DNA of 64,000 nucleotides, taken from assembly GCA_944323995.1 (NCBI GenBank), contig CALUUN010000034.1, positions 62,001 to 126,000 of the forward strand, in the 5' to 3' direction. A model generated the notes under the pieces. It saw only the letters and a program-made list of their open reading frames with translations, was not told the DNA's origin and did no database searches. Numbering within the stretch: position 1 is the first letter of the stretch; each line of letters begins with the position of its first letter. This stretch comes from Candidatus Gastranaerophilales bacterium. Lineage in GTDB: Bacteria > Cyanobacteriota > Vampirovibrionia > Gastranaerophilales > Gastranaerophilaceae. The translations under genes were made by a program, and so were the position numbers. Of this stretch, positions 45,563-54,053 are shown in pieces.

Positions 45563-46262
45563 TATAACTCCCGTTGTCATTTAGAATTTTAAAATCTATG
45601 TTATAAATTTTTTTCAAAATTTCACTTTTCAAAAAATCTTTTTTACCGGCTGAAAAAATTTTTCTTTCCTGATTTATACCGATAAAATAATCACCGTAAA
45701 AGGCCGCAAGATTCAAATCATGCAATATCACAACACTTGTAATCCCGTTTTTTGATAATTTTTTTATAATATCCAGAACCTTAACCTGATTAATCAAATC
45801 CATATTTGATGTCGGTTCATCAAGAAGAAAAATTTCAGCCTCCGAAAGCAGCCCGAGCGCAATATTTGCTTTTTGAAGTTCTCCGGCGCTCAATTTTTCA
45901 ACCGTAATATCTTTTTTGTCATAAATTTCAAGTTTTTGCATAATTTCAAAAATTTTTTGTTTTTCATTTTTTGTAATATGCCATTTCCAATTTTTTCTGA
46001 AAAATATTGAAGTCAAATACTCATAGAGTGTTATTGCGCCGGTGTATGTAATTTTTTGCGGCAGATAAAACATTTTTTTACCGGATTTGATAACACCGCA
46101 ATCAGGTTTTAAAATTCCTGCAATAAGTTTTATCAAAGTGGTTTTTCCGGCACCGTTGGGGCCTATTATTACGTTAATACAACTTTCCTTCAAAGATAAA
46201 TTGATATTTTCAAAGAAATTCGTATTTTCAAAATTAAAAGATAAATCTTTAATTTCTATCAA
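45543..46262 (-). CDS. btuD: Cobalamin ABC transporter ATP-binding protein
   Basis: 239 residues. Walker A GPNGAGKTTLIKLIAG, Q-loop YLPQKIT, signature LSAGELQKANIAL, Walker B EIFLLDEPTSNMD and H-loop VVILHDLN are intact. It energises BtuC. It overlaps btuC by 14 nt and btuF by 20 nt. Confidence 0.92.
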   Translation of the reverse strand: MIEIKDLSFNFENTNFFENINLSLKESCINVIIGPNGAGKTTLIKLIAGILKPDCGVIKSGKKMFYLPQKITYTGAITLYEYLTSIFFRKNWKWHITKNEKQKIFEIMQKLEIYDKKDITVEKLSAGELQKANIALGLLSEAEIFLLDEPTSNMDLINQVKVLDIIKKLSKNGITSVVILHDLNLAAFYGDYFIGINQERKIFSAGKKDFLKSEILKKIYNIDFKILNDNGSYNVQIIK

Positions 46263-47223
46263 AAATATCTCCTTTCTTGGTTAAGAAGAATACAAAAACA
46301 GGTGCTCCGATAAACGCAATTACAAGCCCGAGAGGAATTTGCAGCGGATAAACAAGCGTTCTTGAAAGATAATCCGCAAACAAAATAAAAGATCCTCCGA
46401 TTAATATATTTGCGAAAAATAAATACCTGTAATCGTTTCCGACAAGTTTTTTTGCAATTTGCGGCGCAATGATACCGATAAATCCCAAAATCCCTGCGGC
46501 AAAAACACTTAAACATGTCAAAAATGCCGACAAAATTATGATTAAATATACCTCTTTTTTAAAAGATGGAACCATATTTTCATCAAGTCTTAAAAAATTT
46601 AACTTCGGTATCACAAAACAACTTGCCGCAAGTGCAGCTGAAAATACCGCAAAAAGTGTTTTATCCGGAACAAGTCCGCCGCTGTTAAACCCGCCGGACA
46701 AAATAAACATTATCAGGTGTGATTTATCGGCATGCATAAGTATAAACAGAGATATCAATGAACTTGCAAACAGATTAACCGACAACCCCGTCAGAATCAT
46801 TTTAGCTGCCGAAAATCTGCTTATTCCGGCAAATAAAATTACCGCAGCCGACGAAATAAGCGCCCCCGCAAAACCGAAAAGCGAATAATTCATACTGTTA
46901 AAATAAATTACGGAAATAACAATCCCGAGCCCTGCGCCGGAAGAAACACCCGTAAGATAAGGTTCCGCAAGCGGGTTTTTTGATACCGCCTGCATAAAAA
47001 GTCCCGCAAGTGCAAGACAAGACCCTGCAATAAATCCTTTTAAAACTCTCGGATATCTCAAAACAGTCAGTATAATGCTGTCGGCGTCGTTTGAAAGATC
47101 AAAACTTTTAAACAGCAAATGTATTCCCGAATCCTTGTATCCGGCAAACAAAGCCAGATACAGCGCAATTAAAAATACAATTGTCAAAATTATTAAAGTA
47201 TAAATTTTCTTTGATTCAGCCAT
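46249..47223 (-). CDS. btuC: Cobalamin ABC transporter permease
   Basis: 324 residues, FecCD family with about nine to ten membrane helices. RYPRVLKGFIAGSCLALAGLFMQAVSKNPLAEPYLTGVSSGAGLG is the family hallmark, and GFIGIIAPQIAKKLVGNDYR contains the coupling region for the ATPase. It overlaps btuB by one base. Confidence 0.93.
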   Translation of the reverse strand: MAESKKIYTLIILTIVFLIALYLALFAGYKDSGIHLLFKSFDLSNDADSIILTVLRYPRVLKGFIAGSCLALAGLFMQAVSKNPLAEPYLTGVSSGAGLGIVISVIYFNSMNYSLFGFAGALISSAAVILFAGISRFSAAKMILTGLSVNLFASSLISLFILMHADKSHLIMFILSGGFNSGGLVPDKTLFAVFSAALAASCFVIPKLNFLRLDENMVPSFKKEVYLIIILSAFLTCLSVFAAGILGFIGIIAPQIAKKLVGNDYRYLFFANILIGGSFILFADYLSRTLVYPLQIPLGLVIAFIGAPVFVFFLTKKGDIFDRN

Positions 47224-49253
47224 TAAATATTCTCTTTCTCCGGCAGTGTATACTTAACAAAAACACCTGCCATAAATTGAATTCCGGGTGCGTAATAATA
47301 CACATCGCCCTGTCTGTACATTGAAATTTTTTGATCCAGAAGATTATATATCATAGCTTTCAGATAAACATGCGCACCTTTAAAGCTGAAAAGCCGTACA
47401 TTTGCGCCTATTCTCACATCCACATACCCCGGAGTCCTCACCGCGGTTACGGATGAATCCATTGCCCTGCTTGATGCCGCTTCAAGTCCTACATATCCGT
47501 TAAATCTTTCATGCGGTGTCCAGTAAAGAGTTGTATTGAGTCTGTTTTTCGGACATGCCGGCAAGTCCGTTCCGGTTGCGTCGTTTTCGGAATCCGTGTA
47601 TGTATAGTTCATGATTGCCTTAAATTTCTCATTCGGAGTCCAGGTCATACGTGCCTCATAACCCTGAATACGCGCGCTGTCAACGTTTGTATACATATAA
47701 CTTGTAAGTCCGTATTCAAAATTTATGTAATCTCTGTAATCATTATTAAAATAACCGAAATCAAAAGTCAATTTGTCATTGAAAAAACTTTGTTCAATTC
47801 CGACATCCCAGCCGGTCATCTTTTCCGCCGCAAGGTTAGGGTTCGGAATCATATCGTATCCCATAGACCTCATTCTTGCAAATCTTTGATAAAGCGTCGG
47901 AGTATTTACACTCTGCCCCCAGGAACCTCTGAATTTGGTCTTTGCACCTTTGATTTTAAATGTCGGCAGAACAAGTGCCGCGGATGCGTTCGGCAAAACA
48001 TACGTACCGTAAGCTGAATTGTTAACCAGCCTTGCGCCGCCGCGTATAAACAATTTATCTTTAATATTTATTGAGTCATTAACAAAAACGTCATTTTGAA
48101 TTGTGCTTCCCGTAAAATTGTTCACATCGGTCATGCCGAAATTAACCATGGTTGATTTACTGTCAATAAATTCCGTTTCAAGATTATATCCGACCGAAAA
48201 TGTATTCCATTCACGGTAATTAAAATTATGCTGCGTCATAAAATTCAAACGGGTGCTTCCGATTTTAGAGAGCGACTGCATAGTCGGGTCGGTATTTATA
48301 AAATCCGGATAGATAAAGTTATTGGATTGATTGTGATAAAGTCCGAATTTTGTATTGTAGTTGTACCATTCGGTCGGGGTATGGTCAAACGAGAGGACAT
48401 TCATAATGTCAATATTTGTACCGTAATTTCCGTATGGCGCCTGATATCTGGTGTAGGGGTAATCATTATGAAAATTTATGCCAATATCTTTTCTTGCCCT
48501 TGAAAACCTGAAAATATCTCTTATTTCCGCTTTGCCGTCAAGAACTCTCAAGCCTGTGTTTGTAACAACACTCAAATTGTTATAAGCGTTATTGTCTATT
48601 GTTCCCAGCCCCGTTGCGCGCATTCCGCCGTTTGTCTTAAACCAGGTCAAACCCATATAGTAATCTTTTTTGTCATCACCGCCCATTATCGCAAATCTTT
48701 CTTTATATGAGCCGTAATTCCCCATCTCAGAACCCATTTCAATTGACATAGGGCCTCTGCCCCGTCTTGTTTGCAGAGCAATAAGACCGCCAGAGGCATT
48801 AACTCCGCCGACATTTCCCTGCGGGCCTCTTATAATTTCCACACGTTCCAAATCATCCGTAAGCTGATATTGAAATTCCATCCCCGGCGAGGTCATAGAC
48901 GGTCTGTCCGCTCTGATTCCGTCTATTGTAAGTCTGACCCTGTCAGTTCCGCGCATTCTCAAAGATGACGGCGACCCCGGCGAAGATTCTGTCTGCACCG
49001 TAAGGCCTGCCGCCTGATTTAACAATTGAGTCAAAACCGGCGAGCCCTGATTTTTTATCTCATCAAGAGTAATAACATCAACGCTTGCACCTGATGTTTT
49101 TATATTTTCGGCATAATTGCCGAGCGAGTATACTTCCTTTTCCGTTAAACCGCCGTACAAAACGGCACCATTGTCTTCAGTATCCTGTATTGCAAAGGCA
49201 AAAGCCGGATTAAGCAAAAAAAGGATAAGAAGAACCGTCCTCTTAATTCTCAT
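47223..49253 (-). CDS. btuB: TonB-dependent outer-membrane receptor, cobalamin type
   Basis: 676 residues. Signal peptide (RTVLLILFLLNPAFAFA), plug domain with a TonB-box-like start and GSPVLTQLLNQAAGLTVQT, RMRGTDRVRLTIDGIRADRPS, VEIIRGPQGNVGGVNASGG, then a beta-barrel ending in a C-terminal strand (FVKYTLPEKENI). It imports a large ligand across the outer membrane using TonB energy. The cobalamin riboswitch upstream and btuCDF downstream point to vitamin B12 or a related corrinoid. Confidence 0.93.
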   Translation of the reverse strand: MRIKRTVLLILFLLNPAFAFAIQDTEDNGAVLYGGLTEKEVYSLGNYAENIKTSGASVDVITLDEIKNQGSPVLTQLLNQAAGLTVQTESSPGSPSSLRMRGTDRVRLTIDGIRADRPSMTSPGMEFQYQLTDDLERVEIIRGPQGNVGGVNASGGLIALQTRRGRGPMSIEMGSEMGNYGSYKERFAIMGGDDKKDYYMGLTWFKTNGGMRATGLGTIDNNAYNNLSVVTNTGLRVLDGKAEIRDIFRFSRARKDIGINFHNDYPYTRYQAPYGNYGTNIDIMNVLSFDHTPTEWYNYNTKFGLYHNQSNNFIYPDFINTDPTMQSLSKIGSTRLNFMTQHNFNYREWNTFSVGYNLETEFIDSKSTMVNFGMTDVNNFTGSTIQNDVFVNDSINIKDKLFIRGGARLVNNSAYGTYVLPNASAALVLPTFKIKGAKTKFRGSWGQSVNTPTLYQRFARMRSMGYDMIPNPNLAAEKMTGWDVGIEQSFFNDKLTFDFGYFNNDYRDYINFEYGLTSYMYTNVDSARIQGYEARMTWTPNEKFKAIMNYTYTDSENDATGTDLPACPKNRLNTTLYWTPHERFNGYVGLEAASSRAMDSSVTAVRTPGYVDVRIGANVRLFSFKGAHVYLKAMIYNLLDQKISMYRQGDVYYYAPGIQFMAGVFVKYTLPEKENI

Positions 49254-49289
49254 TGCTTTCCCTTCCTGAAAAATCTTAACGCCGTACGA

Positions 49290-49418
49290 AGGGAAAATTT
49301 CAAACCAATCTTTTAATCATCACCATGCTCCTGTCTCGAGGTTGTAACAATATCAAGCATTCCGACTTTAACGGCCGCGGACCGGCGGGGGAATTTCACC
49401 CCTTCTTTCCTTGATACG
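49290..49418 (-). promoter_or_regulatory. Cobalamin riboswitch
   Basis: The transcript begins near 49418. P1 pairs TATCAAG (49416-49410) with CTTGATA (49357-49351). Inside are GGGGTGAAATTCCCC, the conserved core hairpin, and the GCCGGTCCGCGGCCG segment that forms the kissing-loop region. A downstream hairpin region reaches the btuB ribosome-binding site (GGAAGGG). The compact core suggests a short class II type element. Known action: corrinoid binding shuts off expression of the uptake operon. Confidence 0.9.
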
Positions 49419-49424
49419 GTTTTT

Positions 49425-49453
49425 ATTATACTTAAAGCAGTTTTGTCTGTCAA
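49425..49453 (-). promoter_or_regulatory. Promoter of the B12 uptake operon
   Basis: On the minus strand TTGACA (49453-49448) and TATAAT (49430-49425) with a 17-nt spacer, both perfect, immediately upstream of the riboswitch. Confidence 0.88.
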
Positions 49454-49455
49454 AT

Positions 49456-50172
49456 TCAGAGCTTTATCAGGGCGCTGTGGCGGTTTGTAGTTGCGTTTTC
49501 TCTGCGATAGGAAAAGAACATGTCATTATCACAGTATGTGCAGTACGGGCAGATATCAATTTTGTCCGCTCCGATTTCTTCAAGCTGGCGTGCGTTTATC
49601 GCTTTTAAATCCACAAACTTTTTTCCGTCTTTGATTTTAAACATTCCGTCAAAATTTTTTACGGTTGATTTAAGCTGTTCAAAGACATCATCACCGACAT
49701 CATAACAGCATAAAGAAATCGCGGGGCCGATTACGGCAATTATATCTTCGGGAGCGGATTTCATAACTTTAACTGTTTCGGGCGCAATTTTTTGTGCGGT
49801 TCCGCGCCAGCCGGCATGCGAAATTGCAGCTATTTTTTGTTTTTTATCGTAAAGAATAACGGGCGTGCAGTCCGCAAAGTTCAAAAATACAGCCTGCTTT
49901 TTATTATCTAAAATAAGAGCGTCGGTTTCTGGATAATCCGTTTTCCCGACAACCGCAAAGTCAACATTTGCGCTGTGTGTTTGAGAAGGTGAAACAAGTT
50001 CGGTTACTTGCAAATATTCACGGAACATTTTTTTGTTTTCTTCGACGAGGTTTTCAAATTCGGGTTCTTTAGTTTTTATAACACTTTCACGCGTTGTAAA
50101 AAACGCCGTTATATCTTCTAAAAAATCCGATTTTAAAACAGTTTTGCCGTTAATTTTATCAAAGTAAAACAT
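49456..50172 (-). CDS. pgeF: Multicopper polyphenol oxidase-fold purine nucleoside phosphorylase
   Basis: 238 residues from ATG at 50172, 6 nt after TATAAT and without SD (leaderless). YfiH/YlmD family: SPSQTHSANV, NFADCTPVILYD, ISHAGWRGTAQKIAPETV, IGPAISLCCYDVGDDV and the terminal CDNDMFFSYRRENATTNRHSALI. The zinc-binding His/Cys set is intact. Family members cleave purine nucleosides; a role at peptidoglycan fidelity is reported for E. coli. Confidence 0.92.
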   Translation of the reverse strand: MFYFDKINGKTVLKSDFLEDITAFFTTRESVIKTKEPEFENLVEENKKMFREYLQVTELVSPSQTHSANVDFAVVGKTDYPETDALILDNKKQAVFLNFADCTPVILYDKKQKIAAISHAGWRGTAQKIAPETVKVMKSAPEDIIAVIGPAISLCCYDVGDDVFEQLKSTVKNFDGMFKIKDGKKFVDLKAINARQLEEIGADKIDICPYCTYCDNDMFFSYRRENATTNRHSALIKL

Positions 50173-50178
50173 ATTTTT

Positions 50179-50220
50179 ATTATACAAAACATTGTCTAAT
50201 ATGGCAAACCGTGTTAGTAT
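50179..50220. promoter_or_regulatory. Overlapping divergent promoters
   Basis: Minus: TTGCCA (50207-50202), 17 nt, TATAAT (50184-50179). Plus: TTGTCT (50192-50197), 17 nt, TAGTAT (50215-50220). Each -10 is 6 nt from its ATG, and the two -35 boxes lie within 16 nt of each other, so the promoters must compete. Confidence 0.72.
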
Positions 50221-50226
50221 ATGGTC

Positions 50227-51414
50227 ATGAAAAGATTTTTACTTATTTTTCTGGCTGTAATTTTAATGCAAAATATCGCATCAGCCGCACAAACAAATAT
50301 AAGTTTTATTTATATAAACGGTTCAAATAATAACGATGAAAAAATGAAAAACTGGTATGAAGAAGGGGTTAAGAAACTTCATCCCGCATTAAAGAAAAAA
50401 TTTGAAAAAAACCGTGACACAAAAAAATGGTTCAATGCAGAAACAGGGATTTATCATATAAATGAGGAGCCGGTTATATTTTTCTGGGGCGACAGAAGCA
50501 AAAAAGACCTTGATTTTGTAAAACGCCAGCTTGATATTTCAAAGGCCTTGAGTCCGACACTTGCTTATCAGGTAAGGAACATGCTGACCAAATATCTTCA
50601 TGACGCAATCTGGGTTCAAAAAACTCACAACATGAACCCGATTATTGACAACCTTAACGATACCGTAAAAGAAGAAGCCGCAAAAGGCAATGAGGTTGTG
50701 TTATACGGATATTCGGCCGGAACTTTTGTGACATACAATTATTTGCTGAATAAACTTCCGTATCTTAATCTTGAGGATTTGTTTGATGTTGTAAACGTAA
50801 GCGAAAGCACGAGAAATTTTATACAGGCGAACCCGATGAATAACACATGCATTTCCGCTCTGGCAGATGCAAACATAGGTGTGGTATCTTCAGACGGCCA
50901 TTTGCTTTTGGATCCGTCGGAAGATTTTAAAAAGAATTATTTGAATTTGAACGCTTCAACGGAAAAGGTTTGCGCACCTTCCGGCGCCGTAAAAGGCATA
51001 GTAAATTTTGCAAGCCCGCTGGTGCTTTTTTATTCCGATGCTGCAGATCCTGACTATGAATTTACCTACTATAACAAACTAATGATGGAATATATAATCC
51101 AGAAGGGTTTATTCTGGTTAACGGTAAATTTCAGAGAGGATCCGCTCGGATTTCCTACCACAAGAAATCTTACCATAGAGGAATTGGAGCAGGTGGCAGG
51201 CGTAAAATTTGAATCACCTTCCGGATTAATTTATGATAATTCGGGGGTATGGAGCAAACGTTCGTTTATGTTTGCACACACATCATACTGGAGTGCCCGC
51301 AACACTTTTGCAAACGCGGTTGTAAAAAGTCTTGTAAAAGGCATGAGATTTAATTACGACAAAGATTATCAGATGGAAGTTCTTAAAAAAGATAAAACGA
51401 GAGAGCACCTGTAA
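50227..51414 (+). CDS. Exported alpha/beta-hydrolase-like protein
   Basis: 395 residues from ATG at 50227. Signal peptide MKRFLLIFLAVILMQNIASA is followed by a hydrolase-like fold: EVVLYGYSAGTFVTYNYL carries a G-x-S-x-G nucleophile elbow (Ser about residue 165), and FAHTSYW near the C-terminus could supply the catalytic histidine. Family unassigned; a periplasmic esterase or lipase is plausible. Translationally coupled to nagZ by ATG overlap. Confidence 0.68.
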   Translation: MKRFLLIFLAVILMQNIASAAQTNISFIYINGSNNNDEKMKNWYEEGVKKLHPALKKKFEKNRDTKKWFNAETGIYHINEEPVIFFWGDRSKKDLDFVKRQLDISKALSPTLAYQVRNMLTKYLHDAIWVQKTHNMNPIIDNLNDTVKEEAAKGNEVVLYGYSAGTFVTYNYLLNKLPYLNLEDLFDVVNVSESTRNFIQANPMNNTCISALADANIGVVSSDGHLLLDPSEDFKKNYLNLNASTEKVCAPSGAVKGIVNFASPLVLFYSDAADPDYEFTYYNKLMMEYIIQKGLFWLTVNFREDPLGFPTTRNLTIEELEQVAGVKFESPSGLIYDNSGVWSKRSFMFAHTSYWSARNTFANAVVKSLVKGMRFNYDKDYQMEVLKKDKTREHL

Positions 51415-52358
51415 TGCGTGAAAAAGTTTATCAAATGTTTATACTCGGAACAGACGGCGGCGGGTACATAGATGCTTTGAAAAACGGGCTTGGCGGCGTG
51501 ATATTTTTTACGCACGACATCCAAAGCGCAGAGCAGTTCAAAGAATTGATTTTAAGGTGCAAAACGTTTGCAAAAATTCCGCCCTTTTTGTCAATAGATC
51601 AAGAAGGCGGCCGTGTGGAAAGAACGGAAAACATTCATAAAAAACATCTTTCGGCAAGATATGCTTATCAAAACGGTTTGGACTTTTTAGAAAAACAAAC
51701 CTCCGAAATTGCACTTGAATTAAAAAGTTACGGGATAAACTTAAATTTTGCCCCCTGTGTTGATGTTAATACAAATCCTGATAACCCGATAATCGGCGAA
51801 AGATCATTTTCTTCAAACCCTGATGAAGTTATTGAAGCCGGCAGACAGGTTATGGAGATTTACCGCAGAAACGGTATTATTCCCTGCTTAAAACACTATC
51901 CGGGACACGGTGACGCAAATTCAGACAGCCATTTGACATTACCGGAAATTGATTTGCCGCTTGAAAAAATGGAGGCCGTGCATATCAAACCTTTTGCCGC
52001 GCTGGCAAACGAGGCAGAAATGGTTATGGCGGCACATCTTCACTGCACCTGTTTTGACAAATCCGAAATCCCGACAAGTTTAAGCAAAAATGCGATTTCA
52101 TACCTCAGAAATAAAATAGGCTTCAAGGGGGTAATAATTTCCGATGACATGATAATGAAAGGCGTTGCAAAGTTCGGCGCTGTTGAAGCAGTTGAAACAG
52201 GAATCCGCGCCGGCTTGAATATGTTTATCTACAGAAATTCATCACCGGAAACTATTGATGTAATCGAAACCATTGTAAAAAAAGCAAAAAAAGATAAAGT
52301 GCTTGCTCTAAATATCGAAAAATCATCTGAAAAAATCAGGGTGTTAAAAAATCGCTAA
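51414..52358 (+). CDS. nagZ: Beta-N-acetylhexosaminidase (GH3)
   Basis: 314 residues without signal peptide. GH3 motifs: SIDQEGGRVERTENI, NPDNPIIGERSFSSNPDEV, KHYPGHGDANSDSHLTLPE (catalytic His loop) and ISDDMIMKGVAKFG (nucleophile Asp). The cytosolic enzyme removes GlcNAc from anhydromuropeptides in cell-wall recycling. Start overlaps the previous stop (TAATG). Confidence 0.95.
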   Translation: MREKVYQMFILGTDGGGYIDALKNGLGGVIFFTHDIQSAEQFKELILRCKTFAKIPPFLSIDQEGGRVERTENIHKKHLSARYAYQNGLDFLEKQTSEIALELKSYGINLNFAPCVDVNTNPDNPIIGERSFSSNPDEVIEAGRQVMEIYRRNGIIPCLKHYPGHGDANSDSHLTLPEIDLPLEKMEAVHIKPFAALANEAEMVMAAHLHCTCFDKSEIPTSLSKNAISYLRNKIGFKGVIISDDMIMKGVAKFGAVEAVETGIRAGLNMFIYRNSSPETIDVIETIVKKAKKDKVLALNIEKSSEKIRVLKNR

Positions 52359-52382
52359 AAAAGTATTCTGTTTTTTATTTAT

Positions 52383-52835
52383 TCAATAATTTCTATTTTT
52401 TATCTTATCCTCTATATACCAGTAGATATATAAGACAATATAATTCCCCACTAATCCCAAAAGTACACTCTGGATTAATTGCCCGTAAAAACCATTATCA
52501 AAATAGGGAAAACCAAAAGGCCAAAATATAAAATATGCAATTATCAGAACTGTCAATTTTAAATAATTTGATTGTTTTAGTTTGTGGATGAATTGAGACA
52601 CCAATTTATATTTTTGGGAATTCTCTAATTTTTTATACGCAAAAGGCAAGATGAATAATCGCCCTATTACTATTAATAATATTATTTGAATCCAATATTC
52701 ATAAAATATTTTTGCTATTAAATTATCATAAGGTTCAAACATTGCTATTCCTAACAAAATTATTACAAAAAAACCTATGCCGGCAACCACATTAACAAAT
52801 AGTAAGCATAAAATATTTTTTAATATGTCTCTCAT
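52383..52835 (-). CDS. Small membrane protein, immunity-like
   Basis: 150 residues with four hydrophobic segments (LCLLFVNVVAGIGFFVIILLG, WIQIILLIVIGRLFILPFAY, LKLTVLIIAYFIFWPFGF, LIQSVLLGLVGNYIVLYIYWY) and a basic tail. It resembles in size and layout the proteins at 53052 and 53573. It directly follows a displaced toxin tail. Immunity to a membrane- or periplasm-acting toxin is inferred. Confidence 0.55.
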   Translation of the reverse strand: MRDILKNILCLLFVNVVAGIGFFVIILLGIAMFEPYDNLIAKIFYEYWIQIILLIVIGRLFILPFAYKKLENSQKYKLVSQFIHKLKQSNYLKLTVLIIAYFIFWPFGFPYFDNGFYGQLIQSVLLGLVGNYIVLYIYWYIEDKIKNRNY

Positions 52836-52850
52836 TAGTAATCCTTTAAT

Positions 52851-53051
52851 CTAAATTGTACTGGTATTATAACATAATAAATTTCTTAGTTTGTTAATAG
52901 TTTGCAGTGTATAGGCGCTATTATTGAGTATTCGGATTTCTGAATTAGGTAATTCTTCTTTATTTAACCATTTGTAGTCATATTTATCAAATAATATCCC
53001 TTTAAATTCTCCGTTTTCTATCCGTGGATTTAAGATTGTCAAATTATTTAA
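52851..53051 (-). pseudogene. Displaced C-terminal toxin tail
   Basis: This open frame has no start codon context and follows directly, in the same frame, after the TAG stop of the gene at 53052. LTILNPRIENGEFKGILFDKYDYKW aligns with the end of the protein at 54054-55049 (VDVLSAKVRGNYVDVTLLDTYDF). It is therefore a remnant of a homologous polymorphic toxin C-terminus, as expected when a new toxin tip displaces an old one. Confidence 0.55.
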
Positions 53052-53510
53052 CTATTTTATATATTTTTTAATGCCTCTATACAACATCAAGTAAAAAAGC
53101 AAGATTCCTCCTGCATAAAATAGTATATATGCAATCAATGTAAAAATAACAGTCCATATAAAAAAATAGTCAATATATATATATATACAATAAATCAAAA
53201 ATGGTAAATCATAACAAAAGGCTATTATTAGGATTTTCTTTTTATTTTGAGGGGTGTTTTTTATAAATTGAATATACTCGCTTATTATTGATTTCGTATG
53301 CTTTTTGGCAATATTTACCAACAACTTTGGCAAATAGAGTTTTACAATAATATACGTAATCTGCAAAAGTAATCCCAAAAGAAGCATAATATTCGCATTT
53401 TGGGAAATATCTGAAACTAAATCCAGACTAATATTCATACATAATATTATGAAACCTATTAATAATATATTGAAGATATTAAAAATTATATAAAACTTTG
53501 AACTGCTCAT
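53052..53510 (-). CDS. Small membrane protein, immunity-like paralogue
   Basis: 152 residues, about four membrane helices. It shares with 53573-54034 the pattern FY..FNIFNILL at the start and KKKILIIAFCYDLPFLIYCIYIY near the middle, then GGILLFYLMLYRGIKKYIK at the end. SD AAAGGAT. Tandem duplication behind a toxin-like gene suggests an immunity array. Confidence 0.6.
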   Translation of the reverse strand: MSSSKFYIIFNIFNILLIGFIILCMNISLDLVSDISQNANIMLLLGLLLQITYIIVKLYLPKLLVNIAKKHTKSIISEYIQFIKNTPQNKKKILIIAFCYDLPFLIYCIYIYIDYFFIWTVIFTLIAYILFYAGGILLFYLMLYRGIKKYIK

Positions 53511-53572
53511 TTTTATCCTTTATATTTTATACCTACATTTTACAATTGTAAAGTAGGGATGTAACAACCTTG

Positions 53573-54034
53573 CTATTTAGTTTTTTTGATTTTCTTATCT
53601 TGAATTTTCCATATAAGAAATAATGAGATATAGAACATGCATATTCCACCAAATGTTATTATTTCATACACTGGAATATAAGCCCATTCAAAACGATATT
53701 CTTTTATTGAAAAAAATAATATGCAATATAACATTATAACCACATCATAAACAAACGCTAATAACAGTGTTGATTTTCTGCTATTTATATTAGTTTTTAA
53801 TTCTATTGCTACTTTGCTTAATGTAAAATTTGGGAAAAATTTTTCAAAAGTATTAAATAATACGTACAAAAGAATAATTTTTATAAGTATGCTTAAAAAT
53901 ATTAAGCAAATTGGAATAAAACTATTTTCGGCAATACTAAAAATTACAAAAAAAACAAGTAGAGTTAAATATGTACATAAACAAAGTAATATATTTAAAA
54001 TATTTAAACATAAATAAAAATCATCTTTTTTCAT
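53573..54034 (-). CDS. Small membrane protein, probable cognate immunity protein
   Basis: 153 residues: FYLCLNILNILLCLCTYLTLLVFF, ILIKIILLYVLFNTF, KSTLLLAFVYDVVIMLYCILFF, GGICMFYISLFLIWKIQDKK. Four helices and a lysine-rich end. It is 19 nt downstream of the toxin-like gene at 54054, the usual position of a cognate immunity gene. SD AAAGGA. Confidence 0.6.
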   Translation of the reverse strand: MKKDDFYLCLNILNILLCLCTYLTLLVFFVIFSIAENSFIPICLIFLSILIKIILLYVLFNTFEKFFPNFTLSKVAIELKTNINSRKSTLLLAFVYDVVIMLYCILFFSIKEYRFEWAYIPVYEIITFGGICMFYISLFLIWKIQDKKIKKTK

Positions 54035-54053
54035 ATATACAAATCCTTTTGAT

